The notes under the pieces were generated by a model. It was not told the DNA's origin, made no database searches, and saw only the letters and a program-made list of their open reading frames with translations. Shown one piece after another: positions 7,320 through 15,037 of a stretch of DNA of 16,680 bases. Source of the stretch: an uncultured Clostridia bacterium. Its GTDB lineage: Bacteria > Bacillota > Clostridia > Peptostreptococcales > Anaerovoracaceae. A program made the translations under genes and the position numbers. The stretch spans positions 1 through 16,680 of the forward strand of contig CALHKP010000009.1 of the NCBI GenBank assembly GCA_938034165.1, read 5' to 3'. Each line of letters begins with the position of its first letter. The stretch's first letter is position 1.

Positions 7320-10300
7320 TTATAGTTCTTCATTAGCAAAGTTGTCAGCATCGTCGCCTGTTTCTTCGCTGAAACCTTCAGCAAACAGTTTTTCTTCGCT
7401 TTCAATCTGATTGTCAATATTCAGCATGCTGTCGATTCCTGTGTTGTCATCTGCATCTGACATTTCCTTCAGCTGAATTTCTTCGTTATCTTCTGTTAAT
7501 ACTTTTACATCAAGTGCAAGTGACTGCATTTCTTTGATCAGTACCTTGAATGATTCAGGGATACCCGGTTCAGGAATGTTTTCGCCCTTAACAATTGCTT
7601 CGTATGTGTTTACACGACCTACGATATCATCGGACTTAACTGTAAGAATTTCCTGAAGTGTATAAGCTGCACCGTATGCTTCCAGTGCCCATACTTCCAT
7701 TTCTCCGAAACGCTGTCCACCAAACTGAGCCTTACCTCCGAGAGGCTGCTGAGTTACCAGTGAGTAAGGACCTGTACTTCTTGCGTGAATCTTGTCATCT
7801 ACGAGATGGTGAAGTTTCAGCATGTACATGTATCCTACAGTTACAGGATTATCAAAGTATTCGCCTGTTCTTCCGTCTCTCAGTCTCAGTTTACCTGTTT
7901 CTGAGTATCCGCAGTCTACAAGCAGTTCTCTGATGTCCTTTTCTGTTGCACCATCAAATACCGGTGTTGCAATGTGCCATTCTTTTGTCTTAGCAGCAAG
8001 TCCAAGGTGAACTTCCAGTACCTGTCCTACGTTCATTCGGGAAGGTACACCCAGCGGGTTAAGCATTACCTGGAGCGGCTGACCGTCTTCCATGAATGGC
8101 ATGTCTTCTTCAGGCAGGATTCTTGAGATGACACCCTTGTTACCATGTCTTCCCGCCATCTTGTCTCCGACATTTATCTTTCTCTTTGTTGCGATGTAGC
8201 ATCTAACCAGTTTGTTTACTCCCGGTGGAAGCTCGTCGCCGTTTTCTCTCTTGAAGACTTTTACGTCTACTACGATACCTGTTTCGCCGTGAGGAACTCT
8301 TAAGGAAGTATCTCTTACTTCTCTTGCTTTCTCACCAAAGATTGCACGAAGCAGTCTTTCTTCTGCACTCAGGTCATTTTCTCCCTTTGGAGTTACTTTA
8401 CCAACGAGGATGTCTGTAGCATCTACTTCAGCACCTACTCTGATGATACCTTCTTCGTCAAGGTCTTTCAGTGCATCTTCACCCACGTTTGGAATATCCC
8501 TTGTGATTTCTTCAGGTCCAAGCTTAGTATCTCTGGCTTCTGATTCATATTCTACGATATGAAGTGATGTAAGCACATCATCCATAAGAAGTCTTTCGTT
8601 TAGGATAATAGCATCCTCGTAGTTATAACCTTCCCATGTCATGAATCCTATACGGAGGTTCTTTCCGAGTGCAATTTCACCGAGATCAGTTGAAGGACCG
8701 TCAGCGATTACTTCACCTTCTTCTACACGTTCACCGTGGTTAACGATAGGTCTCTGGTTGATGCATGTTCCCTGATTTGAACGCTTGAACTTGAGCAGCT
8801 TATATTCGTCAAGACCATTATCTGAATCTCTTCTGATTTTGATGTTTTCTGCGTCAACAAATTCTACTGTTCCGGCACTCTTTGCAAGAAGAACTACTCC
8901 TGAGTCTCTTGCTGCCTTGTATTCCATACCTGTTCCTACATATGGAGCCTCCGTTACAAGTAGAGGTACTGCCTGACGCTGCATGTTGGAACCCATCAGG
9001 GCTCTGTTGGCGTCGTCGTTTTCTAGGAACGGAATCATTGCTGTTGCAACTGATACTACCTGCTTAGGTGAAACGTCCATCATGTCCACAACTTCTCTTG
9101 GGAACATAGCGATTTCTCCGCCTACACCTCTAGCTGCAATCTTAGCATTTACAAAGTGTCCTTCCTCGTCAAGAGGCTCATTAGCCTGTGCAACGATTAG
9201 AAGTTCTTCTTCGTCTGCTGTTATATATTTAATTTCTTCTGTTACTATACCTGTCTTTTTGTCTACTACTCTGTATGGCGTTTCGATAAATCCGTACTGG
9301 TCTACAATACCATAAGTAGTAAGTGAACCGATAAGACCGATGTTAGGACCTTCAGGGGTTTCGATAGGACACATCCTTCCGTAGTGGGAGTGGTGTACGT
9401 CTCTAACTTCGAATCCGGCTCTTTCTCTTGAAAGACCTCCCGGTCCAAGTGCTGAAAGTTTTCTCTTGTGTGTCAGTTCTGAAAGCGGGTTGTTCTGGTC
9501 CATGAACTGTGACAGCTGTGAACTTCCGAAGAATTCCTTTACGGCTGCAGTTACAGGTCTGATGTTGATAAGAGCCTGTGGTGTTGACAGTTCAACATCC
9601 TGAGTTGTAGTCATTCTTTCCTTAACAACTCTTTCCATTCTTGCAAGACCGATTCTGAACTGGTTCTGGAGAAGTTCTCCTACAGTTCTCAGTCTTCTGT
9701 TTCCGAGATGGTCGATATCGTCAACTGAGCCAATACCGTAGTTTAGGTTAAGAATGTAGCTGACAGAAGCGATGATATCATCCATTATGATATGCTTTGG
9801 TGATAATTCGTTCTTTGATTCCACCAGTTTCTTCTTCAGTTCTTCTTCTGTTTCGCATGACTCAAGAATTTCCTTAAGTACAGGGTAGAATGCCTGGTCA
9901 GCAATCTTAAGTGATTCTATGTCAAAATCAACATACTGGCGAAGGTCAACGAACTGGTTACCGATAATCTTTGTAACCTTTGATTCGTCATTTTTGCCGT
10001 ATGCCATTACATACTGAATTCCGGCATTTTCGATTTCCTTACCCATAGCTCTTGTGATGCGCTGGCCTTCTTCTACAATAATTTCACCTGTGTTAGGATC
10101 GATTACATCCTCAGCAGCTGTAACATCAACAAGTCTGTTGGAAAGACCGAGTTTCTTGTTATATTTGTAACGACCTACCTTAGCCAGATCATATCTCTTT
10201 GGATCAAAGAACAGTGAGTTGATAAGTGACTTCGCACTTTCCACTGTTGGCGGTTCGCCAGGTCTCAGTTTTCTGTAAATTTCCTTAAGTCCGCTGTCTA

Positions 10301-10982
10301 CGTCGTTAGTTGTATCCTTTTCCAAAGTCTTCATCAGACGTTCATCTTCACCGAAGATTTCGATGATTTCGGCATCTGAACCGATTCCTAATGCTCTAAG
10401 CAAAGTTGTCAGCGGCTGCTTTCTTGTTCTGTCAACTCTGACAGAGATAATTTCGTTGGAGTCTGTTTCGTATTCCAACCATGCCCCTCTGTTAGGGATT
10501 ATCTGTGTTGAGTAGAGCTGTTTGCCTGATTTGTCTGTTTCTACTCCATAGTAAGGTCCCGGAGAACGAACTAACTGAGTTACGATAACTCTTTCGGCTC
10601 CGTTATATATAAAAGTACCCTGAGCAGTCATCAGTGGGAAATCTCCCATGAAAACTTCCTGCTCTTTTACTTCGCCTGTTTCCTTGTTTACAAGTCTGAC
10701 TCTTACCTTGAGAGGTGCCGCGTAAGTAACATCTCTTTCCTTACATTCCTCCTGGTCATACTTTGGCGGATCACTCAGTGAGTAATCAACAAATTCAAGA
10801 ATCAGATTATTGGCATAGTCTCTGATTGGGGAGATGTCTTCGAAAACTTCTCTTAGACCTTCTTTTATGAACCACTCATATGAGCTTGTCTGAATCTCGA
10901 TGAGATTTGGCATCTGACAAACTTCATTGATTTTTGAGAAGGTCATACGTTCTTTTTTACCTACTTTTATAGGTTTTGGCAT
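7320..10982 (-). CDS. rpoB: RNA polymerase beta subunit
   Basis: This is the beta subunit of RNA polymerase, which with beta' forms the active-site cleft. It has 1220 residues from the chosen start. The rifampicin pocket (about residues 487-513, SSQLSQFMDQNNPLSELTHK and on) keeps Gln492, Asp495, His505 and Ser510, equivalent to E. coli Gln513, Asp516, His526 and Ser531, so no common resistance mutation is visible. ETPEGPNIGLIGSL, GYNYEDAIILNERL and the C-terminal GGKAQFGGQRFGEMEVWALEAYGA regions are intact. The last 60 residues are acidic (21 Asp/Glu), as is common in Firmicutes. Three start codons lie together (GTG 10991, ATG 10988, ATG 10982). The last is chosen because AAGGAG at 10996-10991 is then 8 nt away. 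A strong promoter lies upstream. Confidence 0.97.
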   Translation of the reverse strand: MPKPIKVGKKERMTFSKINEVCQMPNLIEIQTSSYEWFIKEGLREVFEDISPIRDYANNLILEFVDYSLSDPPKYDQEECKERDVTYAAPLKVRVRLVNKETGEVKEQEVFMGDFPLMTAQGTFIYNGAERVIVTQLVRSPGPYYGVETDKSGKQLYSTQIIPNRGAWLEYETDSNEIISVRVDRTRKQPLTTLLRALGIGSDAEIIEIFGEDERLMKTLEKDTTNDVDSGLKEIYRKLRPGEPPTVESAKSLINSLFFDPKRYDLAKVGRYKYNKKLGLSNRLVDVTAAEDVIDPNTGEIIVEEGQRITRAMGKEIENAGIQYVMAYGKNDESKVTKIIGNQFVDLRQYVDFDIESLKIADQAFYPVLKEILESCETEEELKKKLVESKNELSPKHIIMDDIIASVSYILNLNYGIGSVDDIDHLGNRRLRTVGELLQNQFRIGLARMERVVKERMTTTQDVELSTPQALINIRPVTAAVKEFFGSSQLSQFMDQNNPLSELTHKRKLSALGPGGLSRERAGFEVRDVHHSHYGRMCPIETPEGPNIGLIGSLTTYGIVDQYGFIETPYRVVDKKTGIVTEEIKYITADEEELLIVAQANEPLDEEGHFVNAKIAARGVGGEIAMFPREVVDMMDVSPKQVVSVATAMIPFLENDDANRALMGSNMQRQAVPLLVTEAPYVGTGMEYKAARDSGVVLLAKSAGTVEFVDAENIKIRRDSDNGLDEYKLLKFKRSNQGTCINQRPIVNHGERVEEGEVIADGPSTDLGEIALGKNLRIGFMTWEGYNYEDAIILNERLLMDDVLTSLHIVEYESEARDTKLGPEEITRDIPNVGEDALKDLDEEGIIRVGAEVDATDILVGKVTPKGENDLSAEERLLRAIFGEKAREVRDTSLRVPHGETGIVVDVKVFKRENGDELPPGVNKLVRCYIATKRKINVGDKMAGRHGNKGVISRILPEEDMPFMEDGQPLQVMLNPLGVPSRMNVGQVLEVHLGLAAKTKEWHIATPVFDGATEKDIRELLVDCGYSETGKLRLRDGRTGEYFDNPVTVGYMYMLKLHHLVDDKIHARSTGPYSLVTQQPLGGKAQFGGQRFGEMEVWALEAYGAAYTLQEILTVKSDDIVGRVNTYEAIVKGENIPEPGIPESFKVLIKEMQSLALDVKVLTEDNEEIQLKEMSDADDNTGIDSMLNIDNQIESEEKLFAEGFSEETGDDADNFANEEL

Positions 10983-10990
10983 TTTCATCA

Positions 10991-10996
10991 CTCCTT
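10991..10996 (-). promoter_or_regulatory. rpoB: Ribosome binding site deciding the rpoB start
   Basis: AAGGAG ends 8 nt before ATG at 10982, only 2 nt before ATG at 10988, and touches GTG at 10991. Normal spacing of 5 to 10 nt selects the ATG at 10982, giving a protein that begins MPKPIKVGKKERMTF. Confidence 0.65.
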
Positions 10997-11032
10997 ATAT
11001 CTTAACAGTTTGCATTCGCGTGGCAGTCTGTT

Positions 11033-11061
11033 ATTTTAGCATATATATGTCGATATTTCAA
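11033..11061 (-). promoter_or_regulatory. Promoter of rpoB-rpoC
   Basis: -35 TTGAAA (11061-11056), 17-bp spacer, -10 TAAAAT (11038-11033), with TGC directly before it (extended -10). Transcription would start about 7 nt downstream, near 11026, giving a leader of roughly 45 nt. It lies just beyond the terminator of the ABC-F gene, so rpoBC is a separate transcription unit and does not depend on the rplJL promoter. Confidence 0.7.
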
Positions 11062-11093
11062 TCCTTTTTTTGATTTTTGTTCCAAATCTTTCC

Positions 11094-11130
11094 AAAATAA
11101 AAACAGACTGCCCTTTTCTGGGGCAATCTG
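11094..11130 (-). terminator. Rho-independent terminator of the ABC-F gene
   Basis: A 10-bp stem (CAGATTGCCC with GGGCAGTCTG, one G-T pair) and loop CAGAAAA are followed by TTTTTATTTT. It lies 34 nt beyond the ABC-F stop codon and 33 nt before the rpoB -35 box, separating the two transcription units. Confidence 0.85.
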
Positions 11131-11164
11131 CCTACATATATCATTCTTTGTTTTCTTCTCCACC

Positions 11165-12994
11165 TTATTTCTTGTAATTTGCGATGGCTTCCGCCTTTTC
11201 ACTCAAGTACTCCCAGCGCTCCATTTTCTCCATTAGAAATTCTTCTTTTTCGTCCTTTTCTTTCTGCAGGTCATTGAGCTTGCCGTAATCGCTTCCGCAT
11301 TTTGCCATCTCTTTGTCAATCTCAGAAAGTCTCCTCTCAAGCGCAGCAATCTCATCATCTATAACCTCGTATTCCTTTTGCTCTTTGTACGAGAACTTCG
11401 GTTTTGCCGGCATCTGTCTGTTTGGATCCTTTGAATTTCCTCGGCCTTCAGAAGATACTGCCTCCTCCTCTTTTTTCTTTTCCTTTGCCAGTTGTTTTTC
11501 GACTTCCGCTTCCTCATCCTTCTTCGCCTTATAGTCGCTATAGCTTCCGTTATAGTTTCCTATTTGACCATTTTCCCCAAAAGCAAAGGTTCTACGAGTC
11601 GTTCTATCCAAAAAATATCTATCATGGGAAACGACGATTAAAGCCCCTTCAAAGTCATCTAGGTAATCTTCTAAAACATTCAAAGTGTTTATGTCAAGGT
11701 CATTTGTAGGTTCGTCCAAAATCAGAACGTTCGGTGCCTTCATCAGAACGCTCAAAAGATAAAGCCTTCTTTTTTCACCTCCGGACAGATGCTTCACCAG
11801 TACAGAATGCATGTGTGGTGGGAATAAAAAACGTTCCAGCATCTGGGATGCAGAAATATATCCATCGGTTGTTTTGATATTCGTCGCAATATCCGAAACG
11901 AATTTTATAAGTCTTGCGCCCTCATCGAGACCTTCGTTGTGCTGAGAAAAGTAGCCAATTTTTACAGTCTCTCCTGTATCAATAAAGCCTTCGTCAGGTT
12001 CAACATTTCCCATAATCATATTCAGCAAAGTCGTCTTGCCGCAGCCGTTAGGTCCCACGATTCCAACGCGATCGTTACGGAGCAGCACGTATTCGAAATC
12101 TTTTATCAGCTGTCTGTCACCGTAGGCCTTGGAAATTTTGTTTATCTCTATTACTTTACGCCCCAGTCTGCTTGACACTGATGACATTTCCAGTGAAGAA
12201 TCATCCATTTCAAGTTTGGCATCTTCCAGTTCATGAAATCTCTGAATTCTGCCCTTAGCTTTGGTTGTTCTCGCCTGAGCACCTCGTCTTATCCACGCCA
12301 GCTCCTTCTTGTAAATCGAAAGTCTCTTGCGCTCCGATGCAAGTTCCATTTCTTTTCTGGAGGCCTTTGTTTCCAGATAATAGTCATAATTTCCGGCGTA
12401 TGAATAGAGAATCCCTTTTTCAATTTCCACAATCACATTGCAAATTCTATCCAGAAAATATCTGTCATGAGTAATCATGAATATTGCACCTTTGTATCTT
12501 TTCAGATAGTCTTCCAGAAAAGTGATGATTTCGCTATCCATGTGGTTTGTAGGTTCGTCGAGAATCAGAAGATTGCTTTCGCATGCCAGCACTGCTGCAA
12601 TCGCAACTTTCTTGCGCTGTCCTCCGGAAAGAGTTTCCATAGGTGCATCAAAGTCAAAGATGCCAAGTTTGGTCAGCATGCTCTGACACTCATACTGTTC
12701 ACAAGGGAGATTTTGCATATTAGCATATTCCATCGCCTGCTCCATAACGCTCATCTTGCCGTCAAAAGGCGGATTCTGAGGAAGGTATGCCTTCATCAGC
12801 TGATTTGAAGTAATTATAGTGCCCCCTTCTTCGTCAACAACTCCTGCAATGATTTTCAGAAGGGTCGATTTGCCGCTGCCGTTAACGCCTATAAGCCCGA
12901 TTTTGTCTCCGGAATTAATAGTTATATTTATATCTTCGAGAAGTCTCTTCTCTGTATAGCTTTTTTTAATATTTTCTGCCGATAGTAGAATCAT
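11165..12994 (-). CDS. ABC-F family ATPase, Uup/YfmR-like
   Basis: A soluble protein of 609 residues with two ABC ATPase domains and no membrane segment, the layout of ABC-F translation factors that act at the ribosomal E site. Domain 1 has Walker A GVNGSGKST (36-44), LSGGQ (122-126) and Walker B LLILDEP (142-148). Domain 2 has GPNGCGKTT (314-322), LSGGE (403-407) and LILDEPTND (424-432). Between them is the charged linker (about 210-265) with ARTTKAKGRIQRFHELE, typical of Uup and YfmR. A Lys/Glu-rich stretch (490-515) leads to a C-terminal coiled coil (540-605), also typical of Uup. Known members relieve ribosome stalling; a resistance-type ABC-F is less likely but not excluded. The start is the ATG at 12994, with GGAGG 10 nt upstream. 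The frame can be extended to a GTG at 13030, but that would place the ribosome binding site inside the gene. It is flanked by its own promoter and terminator between rplL and rpoB. Confidence 0.93.
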   Translation of the reverse strand: MILLSAENIKKSYTEKRLLEDINITINSGDKIGLIGVNGSGKSTLLKIIAGVVDEEGGTIITSNQLMKAYLPQNPPFDGKMSVMEQAMEYANMQNLPCEQYECQSMLTKLGIFDFDAPMETLSGGQRKKVAIAAVLACESNLLILDEPTNHMDSEIITFLEDYLKRYKGAIFMITHDRYFLDRICNVIVEIEKGILYSYAGNYDYYLETKASRKEMELASERKRLSIYKKELAWIRRGAQARTTKAKGRIQRFHELEDAKLEMDDSSLEMSSVSSRLGRKVIEINKISKAYGDRQLIKDFEYVLLRNDRVGIVGPNGCGKTTLLNMIMGNVEPDEGFIDTGETVKIGYFSQHNEGLDEGARLIKFVSDIATNIKTTDGYISASQMLERFLFPPHMHSVLVKHLSGGEKRRLYLLSVLMKAPNVLILDEPTNDLDINTLNVLEDYLDDFEGALIVVSHDRYFLDRTTRRTFAFGENGQIGNYNGSYSDYKAKKDEEAEVEKQLAKEKKKEEEAVSSEGRGNSKDPNRQMPAKPKFSYKEQKEYEVIDDEIAALERRLSEIDKEMAKCGSDYGKLNDLQKEKDEKEEFLMEKMERWEYLSEKAEAIANYKK

Positions 12995-13004
12995 CTTTAA
13001 ATTT

Positions 13005-13009
13005 CCTCC
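13005..13009 (-). promoter_or_regulatory. Ribosome binding site fixing the ABC-F start
   Basis: GGAGG lies 10 nt before ATG at 12994-12992. It falls inside the longer frame that begins with GTG at 13030, which has no ribosome binding site of its own and would add 12 residues without similarity to the family. The shorter start is preferred. Confidence 0.7.
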
Positions 13010-13035
13010 GGGTTTAGATTTTAAACTCACAGATT

Positions 13036-13044
13036 ATTTTACCA
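13036..13044 (-). promoter_or_regulatory. Candidate extended -10 promoter of the ABC-F gene
   Basis: TGGTAAAAT (13044-13036) fits an extended -10 element. No good -35 box is present at the right distance. It lies between the rplL terminator and the ABC-F ribosome binding site, where a promoter is expected because the upstream operon is terminated. The leader would be about 35 nt. Confidence 0.4.
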
Positions 13045-13079
13045 CAAAATCAGAAATTCCTCATCCAAATATTTGGGTA

Positions 13080-13115
13080 TAAAAAACCGGTGACAAACTT
13101 GCGTTCATCACCGGT
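13080..13115 (-). terminator. Rho-independent terminator of rplJ-rplL
   Basis: A 13-bp stem, ACCGGTGATGAAC with GTTTGTCACCGGT (two G-T pairs), is closed by a GCAA tetraloop and followed by TTTTTTAT. It lies 40 nt beyond the rplL stop and should end the rpmG-to-rplL transcription unit efficiently, leaving little readthrough into the ABC-F and rpoB genes. Confidence 0.92.
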
Positions 13116-13155
13116 ATTCAGTCTCGTCTAAACTATTTTTACTGTTTCGTAAAAA

Positions 13156-13518
13156 CTATTTGAATTCAACCTTAGCGCCAACTTCTTCAAGAGCAGCTTT
13201 GATTGAATCAGCTTCAGCCTTTTCAACACCTTCTTTGATGTTAGCTGGAGCTCCGTCAACAAGAGCCTTAGCTTCCTTAAGTCCAAGACCTGTAACTTCT
13301 CTTACAGCCTTGATAACCTTAATCTTTTCTGCACCTACTTCAGCAAGAACAACTGTGAATTCAGTCTGTTCTTCTTCAGCAGCACCTGCAGCAGCACCTG
13401 CAACTGCAACTGGAGCAGCAGCTGATACGCCAAATTCTTCTTCGCAAGCTTTAACTAATTCATTTAATTCTAAAACTGTCATCGCTTTGATAGCTTCAAT
13501 GATCTGTTCAATGTTCAT
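13156..13518 (-). CDS. rplL: 50S ribosomal protein L7/L12
   Basis: This is the ribosomal stalk protein, present as dimers on L10, that recruits and stimulates the translation GTPases. It has 120 residues, the normal length. The N-terminal dimerisation and L10-binding segment (1-30) is followed by an Ala/Gly-rich hinge (about 33-48) and the compact C-terminal domain (53-120) with AEKIKVIKAVREVTGLGLKE, the factor-binding surface. The ATG at 13518 has AAGGAG upstream. It follows rplJ after 65 nt of AT-rich sequence and is the last gene before a strong terminator. Confidence 0.99.
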   Translation of the reverse strand: MNIEQIIEAIKAMTVLELNELVKACEEEFGVSAAAPVAVAGAAAGAAEEEQTEFTVVLAEVGAEKIKVIKAVREVTGLGLKEAKALVDGAPANIKEGVEKAEADSIKAALEEVGAKVEFK

Positions 13519-13583
13519 TTTTAAATCTCCTTTTCAAAATATATTTCTTTAAATTTAAATTTCTAAATTAAGCAGCACGCTGA

Positions 13584-14078
13584 TTATTCAGCTTTTGCGT
13601 CTGCAACTGCCTGGAATGTTCTAACAAGCTTTGATACAGGTGACTGAATGCTTCCCATGAATTTTGCGATAAGTTCGTCTCTTGATGGGATTTCTGCAAC
13701 CTGCTCGATGCCTGCCTTGTCATAGAAAGTACCTTCTACAACACCTGCTTTTAGTTCCATCTTCTTGAAATCTTTGATGATTCCGTTAAGAACTCTAGCA
13801 GGAGCTGTTGCATCTTCTGTACTGATAGCGATAGCACTTGGTCCTTCTAAAACTTCTGCAAGAGGAGCGTAATCAGTTCCTTCGATTGCTCTCTTCATTA
13901 AAGTGTTCTTATATACTGTGTAGTCAACATTGGCTTCACGAAGTCTTCTTCTCATTTCATCTGCCTGAGCTACAGTAATTCCCATATAGTCGATAACTAC
14001 TGCTGACTGAGCGTTTTCTAGCTTCGCTTTAATTTCGTCAATGATTAACTGTTTCTGCTGTTTTGCTTCTACTGACAT
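13584..14078 (-). CDS. rplJ: 50S ribosomal protein L10
   Basis: This is L10, the base of the ribosomal stalk. Its N-terminal part binds 23S rRNA together with L11, and its C-terminal helix carries the L7/L12 dimers. It has 164 residues, the usual length; the segments VVIDYMGITVAQADEMRRRLRE and DYTVYKNTLMKRAI are typical of the rRNA-binding domain. The ATG at 14078 has AAAGGAG 11 nt upstream. A long leader with an attenuator precedes the gene (separate entry), through which L10 with L12 is expected to limit expression of rplJ and rplL. The gene is followed by rplL. Confidence 0.98.
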   Translation of the reverse strand: MSVEAKQQKQLIIDEIKAKLENAQSAVVIDYMGITVAQADEMRRRLREANVDYTVYKNTLMKRAIEGTDYAPLAEVLEGPSAIAISTEDATAPARVLNGIIKDFKKMELKAGVVEGTFYDKAGIEQVAEIPSRDELIAKFMGSIQSPVSKLVRTFQAVADAKAE

Positions 14079-14130
14079 TATTTATTTGTCTCCTTTCTGT
14101 AATCGCAGAGCGATTAACGAATATGGTACT

Positions 14131-14160
14131 CAACAAAACAACCCCGTCTTGCAGACAGGG
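14131..14160 (-). terminator. Attenuator terminator in the L10 leader
   Basis: An 8-bp stem, CCCTGTCT with AGACGGGG (one T-G pair), loop GCA, is followed by TTGTTTTGTTG. It lies 53 nt before the rplJ start codon, inside the leader, so it is a conditional terminator rather than the end of an operon. Confidence 0.8.
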
Positions 14161-14232
14161 TCAATATCTATGTATTGTACCTCGGCGGGAAATTAAGCCA
14201 CTGTTTGTTAGCGTGACACCCGCTGTCTACGG
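14131..14232 (-). ncRNA. Ribosomal protein L10 leader
   Basis: The spacer between rplA and rplJ contains the hallmarks of the Firmicute L10 leader: CCGTAGACAGCGGGTGTC near the 5' end (from 14232) and CTTAATTTCCCGCCGAGGTA farther on, pairing through GCGGG (14223-14219) with CCCGC (14189-14185). It ends in a terminator hairpin (14160-14142). AGACAGCGGG (14228-14219) is also complementary, with one bulged C, to CCCTGTCT, the 5' arm of that terminator, and so can act as antiterminator. In the known system L10(L12)4 binds the first fold and favours termination, lowering rplJL transcription. The family assignment is from memory of the motif. Confidence 0.85.
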
Positions 14233-14256
14233 TTAAATCTCAAATTCAGTTTTTGA

Positions 14257-14952
14257 TTAACCAATCAGCGCCGGATTGATTTTTACTCCAGGACCCATAG
14301 TTGCTGCTACAGTTACGCTTCTCAGGTACTGACCTTTTGCAGTAGCCGGTTTAGCTTTTACAATAGCTTCCATAAGTGCCTTGAAGTTTTCTTCTAATTT
14401 TTCCGGTCCGAATGAAGCCTTACCGATTGCAGTATGGATGATGTTCTGTCTGTCAAGACGGTACTCAACTTTACCTGCTTTGATTTCAGCAAGAGCCTTA
14501 GTTACGTCCATTGTAACTGTACCTGATTTTGGGTTTGGCATCAGACCCTTAGGTCCAAGAACTCTACCAAGTCTACCAACAACACCCATCATGTCAGGTG
14601 TAGCAACAACTACGTCAAAGTCAAACCAGTTTTCGCTCTGGATTTTCTGCGCGAGTTCTTCTGCTCCAACATAATCTGCTCCTGCAGCTTCTGCTTCTTC
14701 AGCCTTAGGTCCTTTAGCAAATACAAGAACCTTTACGCTTTTACCAGTTCCGTTAGGAAGAACGATAGCCCCTCTAACCTGCTGGTCAGCATGTCTACCA
14801 TCTACGCCCAGTTTGATGTGAGCTTCAATAGTTTCATCAAATTTTGCTCTTGAAGTTTCTACAACTTTTTCCATTGCTTCTGAAACTTCGTGCAGCTTTG
14901 CCTTTTCGATTTTAGCAGCTGCATCTCTGTAAGTTTTGCCTCTCTTTGGCAT
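14257..14952 (-). CDS. rplA: 50S ribosomal protein L1
   Basis: This is L1, the mobile stalk protein of the 50S subunit near the E site, involved in release of deacylated tRNA, and in many bacteria the repressor of its own mRNA. It has 231 residues, the normal length. PKRGKTYRDAAAKIEK at the N-terminus, the domain II segment with VVATPDMMGVVGRLGRVLGP and the C-terminal TMGPGVKINPALIG match the family. The ATG at 14952 is preceded by AAGGAGG. It follows rplK after 85 nt containing an L1-type operator. It is followed by the L10 leader with no unconditional terminator, so it is probably cotranscribed with rplJL. Confidence 0.99.
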   Translation of the reverse strand: MPKRGKTYRDAAAKIEKAKLHEVSEAMEKVVETSRAKFDETIEAHIKLGVDGRHADQQVRGAIVLPNGTGKSVKVLVFAKGPKAEEAEAAGADYVGAEELAQKIQSENWFDFDVVVATPDMMGVVGRLGRVLGPKGLMPNPKSGTVTMDVTKALAEIKAGKVEYRLDRQNIIHTAIGKASFGPEKLEENFKALMEAIVKAKPATAKGQYLRSVTVAATMGPGVKINPALIG

Positions 14953-14960
14953 GTTTTCTA

Positions 14961-15031
14961 CCTCCTTCTGGTATTAACGGCCTGCTTTCGCGTGAAATTA
15001 CGCTTACTTTTGTAATTTCTTAGCCTCCCAG
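14961..15031 (-). promoter_or_regulatory. Candidate L1 binding operator between rplK and rplA
   Basis: The spacer can fold with CUGG (15031-15028) pairing with CCAG (14971-14968) and GGC (15025-15023) with GCC. Between these helices is an asymmetric internal loop, GA on one side and GUUAAUA on the other. The GGAGGC ... GCCG-AA pattern matches the known L1 recognition motif in 23S rRNA and L1 mRNAs. An inner hairpin GAAATTAC/GTAATTTC (15019-14994) is also perfect. The 3' end abuts the rplA ribosome binding site AAGGAGG (14967-14961), so bound L1 could block translation. The motif match is from memory; the role is inferred. Confidence 0.55.
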
Positions 15032-15037
15032 TTTCAA

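Noticed and set aside
7304..7417. Longer rpoC start overlapping rpoB by about 98 nt
   Set aside because: The extra 38 residues are rpoB coding sequence read in another frame and lack a ribosome binding site. TTG at 7303 has one and matches the family N-terminus.
9443..9524. Possible rifampicin-resistance change in the RpoB pocket
   Set aside because: The residues equivalent to E. coli Gln513, Asp516, His526 and Ser531 are all of the sensitive type.
11002..11202. Open frame of 66 codons between the ABC-F gene and rpoB
   Set aside because: It overlaps the end of the ABC-F gene, runs through an intrinsic terminator and the rpoB promoter, and has no recognisable protein features.
12995..13030. 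Longer ABC-F start at GTG 13030
   Set aside because: It would place the GGAGG ribosome binding site inside the coding region, and the 12 added residues are not family-like.
13160..13552. Plus-strand open frame of 130 codons opposite rplL
   Set aside because: Mirror frame of the Ala-rich, strongly biased rplL gene, with no ribosome binding site or recognisable domain. The other plus-strand frames opposite rpoB, rpoC, fusA and rplA (for example 6312-6734) were rejected for the same reason.
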